Positions 38,049 through 38,939 of a DNA stretch of 38,939 nucleotides are shown here, in pieces. Made by a program: the position numbers and the translations under genes. A model generated the notes under the pieces. That model did not search any database and was not told the DNA's origin. It was given only the letters and a program-made list of their open reading frames with translations. The stretch's first letter is position 1, and each line of letters begins with the position of its first letter. The DNA lies in the NCBI GenBank assembly GCA_964648335.1, contig CAZYLZ010000012.1:1-38939 (forward strand), given 5' to 3'. Source of the DNA: CAZYLZ01 sp964648335 (GTDB lineage: Bacteria > Patescibacteriota > Minisyncoccia > Phycocordibacterales > UBA2100).

Positions 38049-38336
38049 ATGTATAAGCACATGACAGTGCATTTTACAGAGCCACTCTGTAAGTGCCTGG
38101 AACAAAGAATAGAATGGGCAGCGGCTTTGCGCGGTTTTAACAACGAGATATTCTTTATATTTGCCTGCCAAACTTGTGGAATTGTACACGAAGTACCGTA
38201 CCGCCTGGCATTCATGCAGATCGATTTTGACACACCATATCCAGGCAAAAAGAAAGTTCCCAAGTCGACGACTGATCAGTGTAGCGCCACAATACTGCAA
38301 CTTGTACCAAAAGAGACTGCTGGAAGAGTCGATTAG
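38049..38336 (+). CDS. Hypothetical protein, 95 aa, with a CxxC motif
   Basis: A 95-residue protein between 16S rRNA and tRNA-Ile on the opposite strand. It contains CKC near the start and CQTCG in the middle; with nearby His residues these might bind zinc, but I recognise no family. The ATG at 38049 is preferred to 38043 because GAGG then lies 7 bases upstream instead of 1. Promoter and terminator support expression. It is richer in A+T than most of the window. Confidence 0.6.
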   Translation: MYKHMTVHFTEPLCKCLEQRIEWAAALRGFNNEIFFIFACQTCGIVHEVPYRLAFMQIDFDTPYPGKKKVPKSTTDQCSATILQLVPKETAGRVD

Positions 38337-38374
38337 TAATGTGCAGCTCTTGGTAGCAAAGCCACTGAACAACA

Positions 38375-38405
38375 AAAAACGCGGCCTCCTGATGGCCGCG
38401 TTTTT
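38375..38405 (+). terminator. Terminator of the 95-aa orphan
   Basis: An 11-bp stem (AAAACGCGGCC / GGCCGCGTTTT, 7-base loop) with a T-tract. Confidence 0.85.
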
Positions 38406-38705
38406 CATATCCCACACCCAACACAAACAACCCCATCGCTTCCGCTTTCGCGAAAACTCTGGGGTATTTTTTGCGTGCACACAAGACTCCACACTCTTTT
38501 GTTCCGTCCAACGTCTCTTATCGGTGTCTCCACTTGTGGGAGATCCGCATCAAGACACATTCTGCGGTCTTTCCCTGCGGTCCACGTGTCTTTCCACGAT
38601 GTCAGATATAGCTTAACGATTCAATATCATTACGTTTTGGGTACTCGTACGAGATACCCAATGTTCGACCGGTTCCCCGTTTCGCCGAAGCGAAGGGTTG
38701 TCCGT
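38406..38705 (-). other. Spacer downstream of 16S rRNA
   Basis: About 300 bases after the 16S 3' end hold no gene. A stem GGGTA...TACCC with an inner CTCGTACGAG palindrome lies at 38639-38659. A weaker ACCCCA/TGGGGT stem near 38430-38466, followed on the minus strand by TGTTTGTGTT, may end the rRNA transcript. No 23S rRNA follows. Confidence 0.5.
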
Positions 38706-38939
38706 TTTGGAATGAATCCACGAGCAGCTTCCGCTACCCGTGCCTTGTTACGACTTACTCCCTGTTACCGAATTTGCCGTAGGCCGTCACGAGGACGGAC
38801 GTCGGGCACTCCCGGCTCCCTTGAGTTGACGGGCGGTGAGTACAAGGCTCGAGAACGTATTCACCGTGGTATAGCTGACCCACGATTACTAGCGATTCCA
38901 GCTTCATGGAGGCGAGTTGCAGCCTCCAATCCGAACTGA
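38706..38939 (-). rRNA. 16S rRNA, 3' part (runs off the window)
   Basis: The minus strand holds the conserved 3' domain: the 1492 primer region AAGTCGTAACAAGG, the helix 44 flank and the 1390-1407 region (TTGTACTCACCGCCCGTC, one base from canonical). Helix 45 is GTAGC-GGAA-GCTGC with the dimethyl-A loop GGAA intact. The terminal tail reads GGATTCATTCCAAA where GGATCACCTCCTTA is usual, so the anti-SD is altered. Sequence resembles Parcubacteria. The 3' end is placed by alignment to E. coli. Confidence 0.95.

Noticed and set aside
38019..38492. 157-codon minus-strand frame opposite the 95-aa orphan
   Set aside because: It runs across the plus-strand terminator and has no promoter or start signal; the plus-strand frame has both promoter and terminator.
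1..38939. Use of TGA as glycine (Gracilibacteria/SR1 code)
   Set aside because: TGA ends several genes just before terminators, for example at 1027-1029 and 3274-3276, and recognised proteins need no read-through.

Overview
The window looks like a chromosomal scaffold from a Candidate Phyla Radiation (Patescibacteria) bacterium, most likely a Parcubacteria-type lineage of moderate GC. The basis is the 3' end of a 16S rRNA gene at the right edge, short protein-coding genes, a CPR-style diversity-generating retroelement (DGR), many glycosyltransferases and few biosynthetic genes. TGA is used as an ordinary stop, so this is not a Gracilibacteria/SR1 code-4/25 organism. A run of 100 N at 35031-35130 is a scaffold gap, so linkage across it is only inferred.

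Layout. 1-4290: a strip of small orphan genes, mostly monocistronic, each with a sigma70-type promoter, an untranslated leader with a ribosome-binding site and a strong intrinsic terminator. 4305-6541: a DUF1189-like membrane protein, a glyoxalase-fold protein and an AT-rich orphan membrane gene. 6544-17415: a cell-surface glycan locus with a methyltransferase, two NAD-dependent sugar epimerases, five GT4-type glycosyltransferases, a YdcF-like protein and a fused ATP sulfurylase/APS kinase (PAPS synthetase). 17437-20434: a secreted lamin-tail-domain surface protein overlapping a VirD4/TraG-like ATPase. 20460-22920: a complete DGR (reverse transcriptase, Avd, template repeat, variable repeat in a target gene, hairpin). 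22947-32674: DUF4015 glycosidase-like protein, RsmI, D-Ala-D-Ala carboxypeptidase, a PgeF-like protein, Ddl, a MurC/Mpl-type ligase, an MFS half-transporter and MurA, i.e. a peptidoglycan-rich stretch. 32784-34330: small membrane proteins and an EamA transporter. 34331-35226: tRNA-Leu(CAG) surrounded by tRNA-Leu fragments, then the gap. 35227-38939: PurN-like formyltransferase, a double cold-shock-domain protein, a VOC protein, small orphans, tRNA-Ile(GAT) and the 3' end of 16S rRNA.

Two gene classes recur. Housekeeping and surface genes have a -10 hexamer 4-10 nt (most often exactly 6 nt) before the start codon and no leader, which predicts leaderless mRNAs. A second class (small orphans, YdcF-like, DGR target, cold-shock gene) has -35/-10 promoters with 16-18 nt spacers, leaders of roughly 30-60 nt, Shine-Dalgarno-like motifs and terminators. 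The 16S 3' tail is also unusual: the position of the canonical anti-SD CCUCC reads AUUCC.

The most notable system is the DGR. Its template and variable repeats (120 bp each) differ at 18 positions, 17 of them template adenines, and its Avd gene is antisense to the template repeat. RT and Avd diverge from overlapping start codons beside a C9 tract that could affect both genes.
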